From Micromonospora polyrhachis (GTDB taxonomy: Bacteria > Actinomycetota > Actinomycetes > Mycobacteriales > Micromonosporaceae): 64,000 nucleotides of DNA. The first letter of the stretch is position 1. Each line of letters opens with the position of its first letter. A model generated the notes under the pieces. It was given only the letters and a program-made list of their open reading frames with translations, did not search any database and had not been told where the DNA came from. The position numbers and the translations under genes were made by a program. The stretch is from positions 186,001-250,000 of the forward strand of contig NZ_JACHJW010000001.1 in the NCBI RefSeq assembly GCF_014203835.1. The letters run 5' to 3'. This document shows positions 39,982-48,528 of this stretch, piece by piece.

Positions 39982-42900
39982 TCACCCCGCCAGGGCCGCC
40001 CGCACGTCGGCCGCGTACAACTGGCGCATGTCGTCGACGGTCGGCGCGACGGTCCCGCGCAACCGGTTGGCCTGCTTGGTGATGGCGCGTTCGAGCAGCT
40101 GGCGCGCGTACCGGCCGTTGCCGAAGGTCTCGTCCCGGACCAGGCTCTCGAAGTGCTGGTACAGCAGCGGAAGGCTGTCGTTGCTGAAGTCGAAGCCGCC
40201 GTCGCGGGCCAGCGTCTGCACGATGGACACCAGCTCCGAGGCGGTGTACGACTCGAACGGGATCTGTCGGCTGAACCGGGAGGCCAGCCCCGGGTTGTTG
40301 GCCAGGAAGCGGCGCATGTCCCCGGTGTACCCGGCGGCGATCACCACCACGTCGTCGCGGTGGTCCTCCATCAGCTTCACCAGTGTGTCGATGGCTTCCC
40401 TGCCGAAGTCGTTGCCCTGGCCGGCCAGCGCGTACGCCTCGTCGATGAAGAGCACACCGCCGCGCGCCCTACCGAACACGTCGGTGGTCTTGACCGCGGT
40501 GTGCCCGACGTACTCGCCGACCAGGTCGGCCCGGGAGACCTCGACGAGCTGACCGGTACGCAGCACGCCCATCGCGTTGAGCAGTTGCCCGTACAACCGG
40601 GCCACGCTGGTCTTGCCGGTGCCGGGCGGCCCCGCGAAGATCAGGTGCCGGGAGATCGTCGGGGTGGGCAGACCCGCGCGGGCCCGGGTCTCGGTGGAGG
40701 CGATCAGGTCGATGACGTCGGTCACCTCGCGCTTGACCGCGTCCAGACCGACCATCGAGTCCAGCCGCCCGAGCAGGTCCTGGACCGCCTGCGCCGCGCC
40801 GGCCGGAGCCGACGGACCGGCCGCCTGCTCGCCCAGGTCCTCCGGCAGTAACTGGGCCAGTTCGATGTCCGGGACCTGCGGATTGCGCGAGAGCCGGTAC
40901 GCCTGACGCCCCAACATGTCCTCGAAGACCTGTCGGGCCACCCGGGCGTTGCCGAAGGTCTCGGTACGGGCCATCTCACCGAAGTGCCGCACCAGCGCCT
41001 GCCGTGTCTCGTACTCCAGCACGTAGTGATGGGCCCGGCAGAGCCGGTCGATGATCTCGGCCAGCTCGTCGTCCGAGTAGCTGTCGAACTGGATGGTACG
41101 GGCGAAGCGGGACTCCAGGCCCGGGTTGGCGGCCAGGAAGGTACGCATGTTGGGGCTGTAGCCGGCGACCACGACGACCACCTCGTCGCGGTGGTCCTCC
41201 ATCAGCTTGACCAGGGTGTCGATGGCCTCCCGGCCGAAGTCGTGACCGCCGCCTCCGGTCGAGAGCGTGTACGCCTCGTCGATGAACAGCACCCCGCCCA
41301 GGGCCTCCTCGAACCGCGCGGTGGTCTTCACCGCCGTGCCGCCGACGTGCTCGGCGACCAGGTCGCTGCGGGACACCTCGACCAGTTGCCCGCTGGAGAG
41401 CACGCCGAGGCTGGCCAGGATCCGGGCGAAGATGCGGGCCACCGTGGTCTTGCCGGTACCGGGCGGCCCGGCGAAGACCAGGTGCCGGGACATGGGCGGT
41501 ACATGCAGCCCGGCTTCCCGGCGACGCTTGGCGATCTGGTTGAGCCCGACCAGGGTGGCCACCTCGTGCTTGACCCCGGCCAGGCCGACCAGACTGTCCA
41601 GCTCGCGCAGGAGCGCGGCCACCGGCCCGTCTGCTTCCCCGTCCCCGCCTGCCCCGACACCCGACGGTCCGTACCCGGCACCCGGCGGCCGGTCGCCGGA
41701 CACGCCGGTACCGGTGCCGCCGTCGGCGGTCGCGACCTGATCCGGCAGCCTGACGTCGGACTGCGCGGGGTGTGCCGGGCGAGTGCCGGACGGGTTCCGG
41801 GGCGGGACGACACCCGGCACGGTGGGCTCGGAGACGGATCCCGGGGCGCGGTCGGTCACCGGTGTGTCCGGTCGTCCGGGCATCGGCGGGGAAACCGGCC
41901 GCCCGTTGTGCCCGATGTCCACATTCGACAGCTCGACTGCGGCGGTCGGGCTCGGTGCGTCCACGGCGACGCCGGCGTTACCGCGCACCACCCCACCGTG
42001 CAGCCGCACCGGCGCGTTGGTCTCCACCAGGACACCCGGTCCCTGGTTGCCCACGATCTCACAGTCCGTCGCGGTTACGGTGCTACCGGCGCCGGCCCGG
42101 ATCCCCGGGCCGTGACTGCCGCTGATCCGGCTACGGGACATGGTGACCGCGCTGGAGCCGGTGGTCACCATTCCCGCACCGCCGGAGTCCTCCACGGCGA
42201 TCGAGGACAGCTCGGGACGGGCGGCCCCGGTCACCTCCAGGCCGGTCCGGCAGTTGGCGAACCGGGAGTTGACCAGCGCGGTGCTCGCGTCCTCGGCGAG
42301 CTTCGCCCCGGCGGCCCGCGCCCCGGTGACCTGACCATCGGAGAACCGGCCGCCACCACCGGTCGCGTGCAGGCCGTACCGGACGTCCTCGATGGACAGG
42401 CCGCGCAGTAGCGGAGCGGCCTCCTGCTCGATCGCCACGCCGATGGGGACGTCACGCACGCCGACCCCGTCCAGCCGCGCCTTCGACCGACCCGTCAGGA
42501 ACACGCCCGCGTCGGCACAGCCCGCCACGGTACCCCCGGTGAGGTGCGGTGCCGCCGCATCGGTGACCAGTACGCCGGCCGCGCCGCAGTCGCGTACCTC
42601 GCAGCCGGTCAACTGCGGCGCCGAGGTACCCAGGCAGTCCAGTCCGTGGCCGCGGGCCCGGGTGATGAGCGTGTTGGACAGCACGGGCGCGGCCTGTGCC
42701 ATGGTCACCACGGCGTGCACCCGGGCGTCCCGGATCTCGCAGCGGTCCAGCACCGGGGCCGCCTCGTCGTTGACGAGCAGCCCGACGTCGCCACCGAGCA
42801 CCGTGGTCCCGGCCAGGTAGGGGCGGGCGGCCTGCTGCGCCACGACGGCGTACTGGCCGACCTCGTCGATGCGGCAGCCGGTCAGGTGGGGGGCGCTAAC

Positions 42901-43461
42901 CCCCACGGCCAGCAGCGCGGCCTCGACGATCCCGGTGAAGGTACAGTCCCGGAACACCGGGCTGCCCGGCCCGGTCGCCAGGATCGCGCACTTGGCGATG
43001 TCGTGCAGGCGCACGCCGGTGTACTCGCCGGTGCCGGCCTCGTGGACGATGCCGGCCCCGCCGGAGTTGCTGACCGCGCCACCGCGCATCTCAACGGCAC
43101 CGCCACGTACGTGGATCGCGGCCGGTGCCGCCGCGTCGATGGTGCACGCCTCCAGGCGAACCCGGCCGGCGGCCACCTGCAACACCGGCATCCGTTCGTC
43201 GCCGCCGCGGATGGCGATGTCCTGGATCAGGATCTCGCCCCCGGCAGCCAGGATGGCCGCGCCCGGGGGCACCTCGATGATGACGGTGCCCGTGCCGTCC
43301 TCGGCCACCAGGACGACATCCTGGTGGAACAGGGGTGCCTCACGGTACACGCCGGGACGTACCGCCACGGTGTCGCCGGGGGCCGCCGCAGCCAGGGCCC
43401 GGGAGATGTCGGTGAGGCAGCCGGTGTCCCTGGCCGACACCGACAGCACGCTGGTGGTCAC
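39982..43461 (-). CDS. Right-handed beta-helix protein fused to two AAA+ (CbxX/EccA-like) domains
   Basis: Protein of 1,159 residues. Residues about 1-520 are a parallel beta-helix of the NosD/pectate-lyase-3 type: opening AAPGDTVAVRPGVYREA and then some 20 rungs such as VRDCGAAGVLVTDAAAPHLTG. A Pro/Gly linker (about 520-610) leads to two CbxX/CfxQ-type AAA+ modules with Walker A GPPGTGKTTVARIFARIL at about 665 and GPPGTGKTSVARLYGQLL at about 943, and Walker B GVLFIDEAYTL and GVLFIDEAYAL; both look intact. EccA of mycobacterial ESX systems has one such AAA+ domain after a TPR domain, so this is likely the EccA counterpart with the TPR replaced by a beta-helix and the ATPase doubled. The start is GTG, overlapping the upstream stop (GTGA). 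Confidence 0.88.
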   Translation of the reverse strand: MTTSVLSVSARDTGCLTDISRALAAAAPGDTVAVRPGVYREAPLFHQDVVLVAEDGTGTVIIEVPPGAAILAAGGEILIQDIAIRGGDERMPVLQVAAGRVRLEACTIDAAAPAAIHVRGGAVEMRGGAVSNSGGAGIVHEAGTGEYTGVRLHDIAKCAILATGPGSPVFRDCTFTGIVEAALLAVGVSAPHLTGCRIDEVGQYAVVAQQAARPYLAGTTVLGGDVGLLVNDEAAPVLDRCEIRDARVHAVVTMAQAAPVLSNTLITRARGHGLDCLGTSAPQLTGCEVRDCGAAGVLVTDAAAPHLTGGTVAGCADAGVFLTGRSKARLDGVGVRDVPIGVAIEQEAAPLLRGLSIEDVRYGLHATGGGGRFSDGQVTGARAAGAKLAEDASTALVNSRFANCRTGLEVTGAARPELSSIAVEDSGGAGMVTTGSSAVTMSRSRISGSHGPGIRAGAGSTVTATDCEIVGNQGPGVLVETNAPVRLHGGVVRGNAGVAVDAPSPTAAVELSNVDIGHNGRPVSPPMPGRPDTPVTDRAPGSVSEPTVPGVVPPRNPSGTRPAHPAQSDVRLPDQVATADGGTGTGVSGDRPPGAGYGPSGVGAGGDGEADGPVAALLRELDSLVGLAGVKHEVATLVGLNQIAKRRREAGLHVPPMSRHLVFAGPPGTGKTTVARIFARILASLGVLSSGQLVEVSRSDLVAEHVGGTAVKTTARFEEALGGVLFIDEAYTLSTGGGGHDFGREAIDTLVKLMEDHRDEVVVVVAGYSPNMRTFLAANPGLESRFARTIQFDSYSDDELAEIIDRLCRAHHYVLEYETRQALVRHFGEMARTETFGNARVARQVFEDMLGRQAYRLSRNPQVPDIELAQLLPEDLGEQAAGPSAPAGAAQAVQDLLGRLDSMVGLDAVKREVTDVIDLIASTETRARAGLPTPTISRHLIFAGPPGTGKTSVARLYGQLLNAMGVLRTGQLVEVSRADLVGEYVGHTAVKTTDVFGRARGGVLFIDEAYALAGQGNDFGREAIDTLVKLMEDHRDDVVVIAAGYTGDMRRFLANNPGLASRFSRQIPFESYTASELVSIVQTLARDGGFDFSNDSLPLLYQHFESLVRDETFGNGRYARQLLERAITKQANRLRGTVAPTVDDMRQLYAADVRAALAG

Positions 43462-45413
43462 GGAACTACTCCTTCATGACTGTCGCTGCCTGGGGATACC
43501 GGCGCGGGGCGGGCCGGTCCGCTGGGGTCGTCCCGGAGGGCACCGGCCGGGTCGAGTTGGAGCGCGAACGGGCGGTCGCTGGCCGCGAAGCCCAGCGGCC
43601 ACGGCAGCGGCGCGGGTGCCGCGCGTGGTGCCTGCGCGGCGAGCGCGTCCCGCAGTTTGCCGGCCACCCGCTCGTCCAGCGCGCCGCCGCGGTGCTCGAA
43701 GACGATCTCCCGCAGAAGTACGCACGGCGCCCCGTCCGGACCGTCGTCGACGCCGAGCACCGCGAAGCGGGTACCGGCGGCGAACATGGCCTGGCCGACC
43801 TGGGCACCCGGGATACCGAGTTGGTCCAGCCGGCGCGCGGTGGCCGACCAGATCGCGTACCGGCCCGCACCGCCCCCGCCCCCGGTGCCGCCCCCGCCCC
43901 CGCCCCCGGTGCCGGTGCCGGTGCCGGTGCCGACAGTGCCGCCGGTCAACGACACCGTGGTGAACCCCGGCTCCACCACCAGATCCCCGGGACGGTACCG
44001 ATCGGTCACCTCCAGCCCGTCGGGTACCGCGGCGAAGACCGGTCCGCCGATGGCCGGCAGCTGTACCAGCCCCGCACAGGCACATCGGGCCAGCAACTGG
44101 ACGTCCTCGTCGGGTGTGCCGCCCCGCAGCGTGTCGTCGACCCGCTCACGCATCCCGTCGAGCAGGGCGAGCACCGCGACGAGTCCGGCCATCACGTCGT
44201 GCGCGCCGACCGCGTTGCGTAGCCCCGGGTGCAGCGACAGCGCCCGAACCACCGCGCGGGAGTGGGCCTGGAATTTCCAACCCAGCACGACACGCAGCCG
44301 CTCCCGGTCTGCCTCCTCGGTCCGCGCCCGTACCCCGAGCCAGGCCGCCTCCCGCCGGGCGGCGGGCGACACCGACGGCGGGCCGGCGGCCCCGCCGCCC
44401 CCCGGCGTATCGGCGGTGTCCGGGCTGCTCGGCGGGACCACGGTGACAGCGGCCGGCATGGCGGCGACAGTGGCCGGCGTGTCCGTCGCAGGTGCCTGGC
44501 TGTCCGTTGTCCCGGCGGCCACGATGGTGTCCAGCGGCCGGTGGGTGTCCAGTTCCAGCCGGGGCGGTGGGAACTCGGGCAACACGATGCGCCGGAGACC
44601 GAAATCGGGTTGCGGTACCTCGATCACCGGAACCGTCAGGCCACGCACCAGGTGCGCCGTCTCCAGCTCCGACGGCCGACCGGGCTCCAGTCCCGGTACC
44701 GCAACCGACGACTGGATCGCCGCCGGAGCGGCGGGCGGCGGGGCAATCGCTGGGTGGTTGGCCACCGGCGGCGGTACCGGCTCGGCGGGCACCCCGGGCG
44801 GTAGCGGAGACGGCGACTGGCCGGGCGGGGTACGACGGGCACGCACCGGCCCCAGCGGGGGCAGCAGGCGACCGGCCAACCCCGGTTCGTCCGCGCCGTT
44901 CGGGTGCCAACACCAGAACTGCCCGTCCGCGAAGGCACGCCCGAAGGTGAAGCGGATTCCGGCGTCCGAGGCGTACACCGGTGCGCCCAGGTCGACCGCG
45001 AGCTGGCGCAACACCGGCCCGGCACCGTCGGCCGGCGCGGACGCCTGGGTGACCAGCAGCACCGGCCGACCCCGCCACCGGGGACAGTGCCAGATCGCCC
45101 GGGCCAGGTCGGCGGCGACCATTGGCCGGCCGCCCAGCCGGAAGCCGGACCGGTCGGCCTCGACCACGAGCGCGAACCAGCCCGCCGGGCCCGGGGTGAC
45201 CGATCCCGGGCTCTCCCACGGCCCCCAATTGAGCACCGGTACCCGCGAGCCGGCGTCCGGCAGGATGCGGGCCACGGCGGCCCCCACCACCTGGGTTGCC
45301 TGGCGCAGATACCGCGTCACGTGCTGTCCGGCCGGTACGGCCCGGTCGGGCTGCGGACGTCCCCAGAAGGACGGCAGGGGTACCCGCTGCACCGGAGCAA
45401 GCACCTCACCCAC
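43458..45413 (-). CDS. Uncharacterised T7SS-locus protein with degenerate ADP-ribosyltransferase-like C-terminus
   Basis: Protein of 651 residues. The N-terminal part (to about 165) has WFALVVEADRSGFRLGGRPM, LARAIWHCPRWRGRPVLLVT, LRQLAVDLGAPVYASDAGIR and FADGQFWCWHPNG, a pattern I associate with domains in large actinobacterial toxins. A Pro/Ala linker (about 170-340) follows. The C-terminal region resembles a mono-ADP-ribosyltransferase: GPVFAAVPDG where active enzymes have VYRG, then YRPGDLVVEPGFTTVSL where they have the STS motif, a Gly-rich insert (GTGTGTGTGGGG), and AMFAAGTRFAVLGVDDG where they have ExE plus PGTRFRV. The Arg, the Ser-Thr-Ser pattern and both glutamates appear lost, so it is probably inactive. 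The start is GTG 45413 with CGGAG five bases upstream, overlapping the preceding gene by 8 bases. Confidence 0.65.
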   Translation of the reverse strand: MGEVLAPVQRVPLPSFWGRPQPDRAVPAGQHVTRYLRQATQVVGAAVARILPDAGSRVPVLNWGPWESPGSVTPGPAGWFALVVEADRSGFRLGGRPMVAADLARAIWHCPRWRGRPVLLVTQASAPADGAGPVLRQLAVDLGAPVYASDAGIRFTFGRAFADGQFWCWHPNGADEPGLAGRLLPPLGPVRARRTPPGQSPSPLPPGVPAEPVPPPVANHPAIAPPPAAPAAIQSSVAVPGLEPGRPSELETAHLVRGLTVPVIEVPQPDFGLRRIVLPEFPPPRLELDTHRPLDTIVAAGTTDSQAPATDTPATVAAMPAAVTVVPPSSPDTADTPGGGGAAGPPSVSPAARREAAWLGVRARTEEADRERLRVVLGWKFQAHSRAVVRALSLHPGLRNAVGAHDVMAGLVAVLALLDGMRERVDDTLRGGTPDEDVQLLARCACAGLVQLPAIGGPVFAAVPDGLEVTDRYRPGDLVVEPGFTTVSLTGGTVGTGTGTGTGGGGGGGTGGGGGAGRYAIWSATARRLDQLGIPGAQVGQAMFAAGTRFAVLGVDDGPDGAPCVLLREIVFEHRGGALDERVAGKLRDALAAQAPRAAPAPLPWPLGFAASDRPFALQLDPAGALRDDPSGPARPAPVSPGSDSHEGVVP

Positions 45414-46683
45414 GGGATCTCCGGTTCGACAGCTCCACTTCGGTTTCGGGGGGTGAGTTCGTCCGCCACGGGTTCACCGGCACCACGCCGTCCGGCGACG
45501 CGACGTCGGCCGGGAGATCCTCGGCCGGTGGTACCGGGTCGGCGTCAGCACCGGGTACCTGCCACACGACCGCCTCGGAACGGTGCTGGTACAGGTGCGC
45601 CAGGGCACGGTGTAGGGAGATCTCGTCCAGTGGCTCGGCAGGCTCGGCCCCGGCCAGCAGCCCGGTCAGGTGCGCGGTCAGCTCCGGATCCGGCAACAGA
45701 CCGTAGTTCTCCAGGTAGTACGTGGTCGCCTCGCTCCACACCCAGGTTCCGTCGGTGCGCAGATGTAGCGGAACCACGTCTCCCCGCTCCGGGGCCAGGA
45801 TGTCGGCCATCGCGGCGCTGCTCCACGCGATGACCACCCCCGCGCGCAGGGCGGCAAGCAGTTCGTCGCGTTCCGTGGTGTCCGCGACCACCGGCCGGTT
45901 GGTGGCGAACCACGGGCCGCGTACCGGATCGACACCATCGAACACCCGAGCGGTGGTGATCGGCACGGCCGGCCGCGCCGCCCACAGCAGGACGCCACAC
46001 GAGCGGGCCAAGGTCTGGTAGTAGGGCGCGTCCAGCCCGGCCCAGCAGACCTCCACCTGGGCCTCGGCGTCCCCGGCCTCGACCATGCTCCGGCGCAGGT
46101 GGACGGTGAGGGTGGGCAGAATGTCCAGGGTGCCATCGACACTGACGACGGCCACCCGTACCGGGTCCTGCCAGGGCTGGGCGCTGGGCGGCATCCGCCA
46201 CGCCCGCCACACCGCCCGTACCGCCGGGACGGCCGACGCCGCGGCAACCAGCGCCCGGTCCACCGGGTCGCGGTCCTCAGCCGCGTCGGCGCTACGGTCC
46301 TGCGGCCTTATCACCAGGCCCGCGTCGTCCTGCGTGACTGGCAGCGCGGACAGGAACAGCCACGGTGCCGGTGGACGTTCCCCGCGCAACTCCTCCAGCG
46401 CCAGGGCGAGGTCGATGTCGCCGCCGAGGGCCAGTTCCTCGCGCAGCGCACCGATCTCGTCCGCGGCCAGTTGCAGCGGCTGGGAGATCGCCGCGAAGGT
46501 GACCACCTGTGCAACCTCCAGCCGCCGACCGGCGGCCAGCGCGTCCCGCGCGTCGGCCAGCACCCGGTCCGGCAGCGAACCGGCCAACCGCAGCAGGAGC
46601 GCGTGCATCGTCGCCTCGGCTCCCACGTCACGGTCGTCCCGCGTCACCTCCGATGCCACGTCCCGGTCAGTGTCCAGGTCCAC
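45406..46683 (-). CDS. Uncharacterised T7SS-locus protein
   Basis: About 425 residues, soluble, alpha/beta by appearance, no signal peptide or membrane segment. Recognisable stretches are SMVEAGDAEAQVEVCWAGLD and LEEISLHRALAHLYQHR-like helices near the C-terminus; no known family was identified. An AAGGAGG site lies nine bases before GTG 46683 and only three bases before GTG 46689, so the former is preferred; an in-frame ATG at 46740 has no site. The gene overlaps the next by 8 bases and so belongs to the same transcript as the secretion genes. Confidence 0.7.
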   Translation of the reverse strand: MDLDTDRDVASEVTRDDRDVGAEATMHALLLRLAGSLPDRVLADARDALAAGRRLEVAQVVTFAAISQPLQLAADEIGALREELALGGDIDLALALEELRGERPPAPWLFLSALPVTQDDAGLVIRPQDRSADAAEDRDPVDRALVAAASAVPAVRAVWRAWRMPPSAQPWQDPVRVAVVSVDGTLDILPTLTVHLRRSMVEAGDAEAQVEVCWAGLDAPYYQTLARSCGVLLWAARPAVPITTARVFDGVDPVRGPWFATNRPVVADTTERDELLAALRAGVVIAWSSAAMADILAPERGDVVPLHLRTDGTWVWSEATTYYLENYGLLPDPELTAHLTGLLAGAEPAEPLDEISLHRALAHLYQHRSEAVVWQVPGADADPVPPAEDLPADVASPDGVVPVNPWRTNSPPETEVELSNRRSRG

Positions 46684-46795
46684 GGTCACCCCCCTCCTTC
46701 GCCGACGCCCGGATGCAGCGCCTGGATTCATCTGTGGCACGCCCCGCGCGCCAGTCGGGGTTCACCTACCGTCACGGGTCGTCCGTCGGGCGGGC

Positions 46796-48211
46796 CTATT
46801 TGTGTCGCCACCATGACCGCGTGTTGGCCCGGTCGTACTTGCGGAACTCCGTGCTGACCTGGCGACCGTGCACGATCATTCCCGCGTACCAGGTGCGGGC
46901 CACGTAGTTGAACGGCCCCATGTCGACCGGGCCGGACTCCCGGCCGTTGGTGACGCAGAAGTCGAACAGGTCCCGGCAGAAGTCCAGCACCGTCTCCCGC
47001 CGGCCACCGGTGAGACCGGCGTTGAGCAGTGGGGCACCCCGGTTGTCGGACAGGAACTGCAACAGTTTGGCGCTGCCGCCGTGCTGGTACACCATCCACG
47101 GGATGCACAGGGGCGCGGGCTCGTCCCCCAGGTACAGTCGGTCGTCCATCTCCGGGAACGGATCGTGCAGCATCTCCACGTCGGTACCGTCGACGCACCA
47201 CACCTGGTCGATCTCGGGGTGCTCGCGCAGGTAGCGCCAGTAGCACAGCCAGCGGTGGAAGTACGGCGAGCCGCCGGCCCCGCCCGGAGCCACCCGCACG
47301 TGCGTGACCAGATCGGTATCCGGCTCGTCGAGGCAGTCGTGCAGCACCACCAACCGTCGGCCGTGCCCTTCGACGGAGTGGCGCAACTCGGTCAGGTCGG
47401 CGTAGTTCGGCGTCCAGGCGGTGCCGCGCTGCGGGTCGGGCTGCGCGGTGAGGTAGGTCGTCAGCACCACGTTCTGGGCCGCCGCCGCACCGACCGGGCG
47501 GGTACGGAACTCGCGGTACTCGGTCGAGGTGTAGCTGGCCTCCGAGCGGGTCTTCAGGTTGCGCACCAGACGGAAGCGCTCGCTGTCGGCCACGCTGGAG
47601 CCGACCCTGGTGCGCTCGTCGCAGCTGAAGATGAGGTCCTCGCTGCCCACCACGTCGGCGAACCGGAACGAGGTCAGGCCGAGATTGTAGATCCGGTTGG
47701 AGATGTCCACGTGCTCGTAGCCCCACCGGCCGTACCGGGTGTCGTACCCGCCCACCCGGTCCAGCACCCGCCGCTCGAAGTAGAGCATGCAGCCACGGGG
47801 ATGGGTGTACGCCCGAAGCTGCCCGTCCCGGTAGATCTCCATCGAATCGGTCAGCCGGCCGCGCGGGGTGTCGGTGAAGATGTACATCAGATGCGGCTCG
47901 GGGCTGTCGATGTACGGCCGCTCCCAGCCGTCCACGACCGGCCAGCAGTCGTCGTCGAACAGGAACAGGTGCGTACATCCTCGCTCGACCAGCAGTTCCA
48001 GACACTTGTTCTTGGCTCGGGCGATACCGGCGTTGCACTCGAAGCGGAACGTCGCCTCCTCCACCGGCTCGTCACTGGCGTCGTCGACCACGACGATCAC
48101 GGCACCGCTGGGCGCGTACTTGCGGATCGCCTCCAACGCGATACGGAGCACGGCGCCCCGGTTGTGCGTCGTGATCCCGATGCCCACCGCCGGAAAGTCC
48201 GTCTCCTGCAT
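46796..48211 (-). CDS. Two-domain glycosyltransferase (GT2 plus second GT-A-like domain)
   Basis: Predicted sugar transferase of about 471 residues, first gene of the long minus-strand cluster. The N-terminal half is a GT2 fold: VGIGITTHNRGAVLRIALEA, VIVVVDDASDEP, the acidic metal site LFLFDDDCWP and the acceptor-side motif RYGRWGYEHVDISNRI. The C-terminal half (from about 300) has LVVLHDCLDE, CYWRYLREHPEIDQVWCVDG followed by TDVEMLHDPFPEM and PLLNAGLTGG, which reads like a second nucleotide-sugar transferase domain with a DGTD metal site. No membrane segment. ATG 48211 is chosen because GAGG lies seven bases upstream; an in-frame GTG is two codons earlier. Whether it acts on proteins or a surface glycan is not shown by sequence. 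Confidence 0.85.
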   Translation of the reverse strand: MQETDFPAVGIGITTHNRGAVLRIALEAIRKYAPSGAVIVVVDDASDEPVEEATFRFECNAGIARAKNKCLELLVERGCTHLFLFDDDCWPVVDGWERPYIDSPEPHLMYIFTDTPRGRLTDSMEIYRDGQLRAYTHPRGCMLYFERRVLDRVGGYDTRYGRWGYEHVDISNRIYNLGLTSFRFADVVGSEDLIFSCDERTRVGSSVADSERFRLVRNLKTRSEASYTSTEYREFRTRPVGAAAAQNVVLTTYLTAQPDPQRGTAWTPNYADLTELRHSVEGHGRRLVVLHDCLDEPDTDLVTHVRVAPGGAGGSPYFHRWLCYWRYLREHPEIDQVWCVDGTDVEMLHDPFPEMDDRLYLGDEPAPLCIPWMVYQHGGSAKLLQFLSDNRGAPLLNAGLTGGRRETVLDFCRDLFDFCVTNGRESGPVDMGPFNYVARTWYAGMIVHGRQVSTEFRKYDRANTRSWWRHK

Positions 48212-48528
48212 GCCCACCTCATCGGTCGGGGCGCCATGGCGCCGTCACTCGGGATCGCCGCCGGGCAGCGGTGCCAGCCGTCACGGCGGTGCCGGACGAC
48301 GGTTACCACCGGCCCACCGCCACCGGGTGCGAGGTCGTCCACATGGGGCACGGCATCGCGGCACCGTCGGGTTCACCGGTCGAACGGCGAACCGGCGGTG
48401 ACACCCGGTGAACCGCCGGTACCGGCGGAAAAGGTAGGGATAACCCTCGCCAAGCCGCGGGTTGGCCCCCATCGGGAGCAGGGGCCGCACCATGTCGGGT
48501 CACCACCCTCCGGCGGCACTGTCATGGC
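48212..48528. promoter_or_regulatory. Divergent regulatory region with strong inverted repeats
   Basis: 317-base region between the divergent glycosyltransferase and sigma-factor genes, with no coding frame supported. GGTTCACCGG (48370-48379) is repeated inverted and exact at 48405-48414 with a 25-base spacer. It is followed directly by the perfect 16-bp palindrome CCGCCGGTACCGGCGG (48413-48428). Position between two divergent promoters suggests operator sites that could control the secretion cluster, the sigma factor, or both. No confident -10/-35 pair was identified. Confidence 0.5.

Noticed and set aside
43657-45456. 599-codon plus-strand frame opposite the ART-like gene
   Set aside because: Pro/Ser/Thr-rich antisense shadow without motifs; the minus-strand gene is coupled by overlaps to its neighbours.
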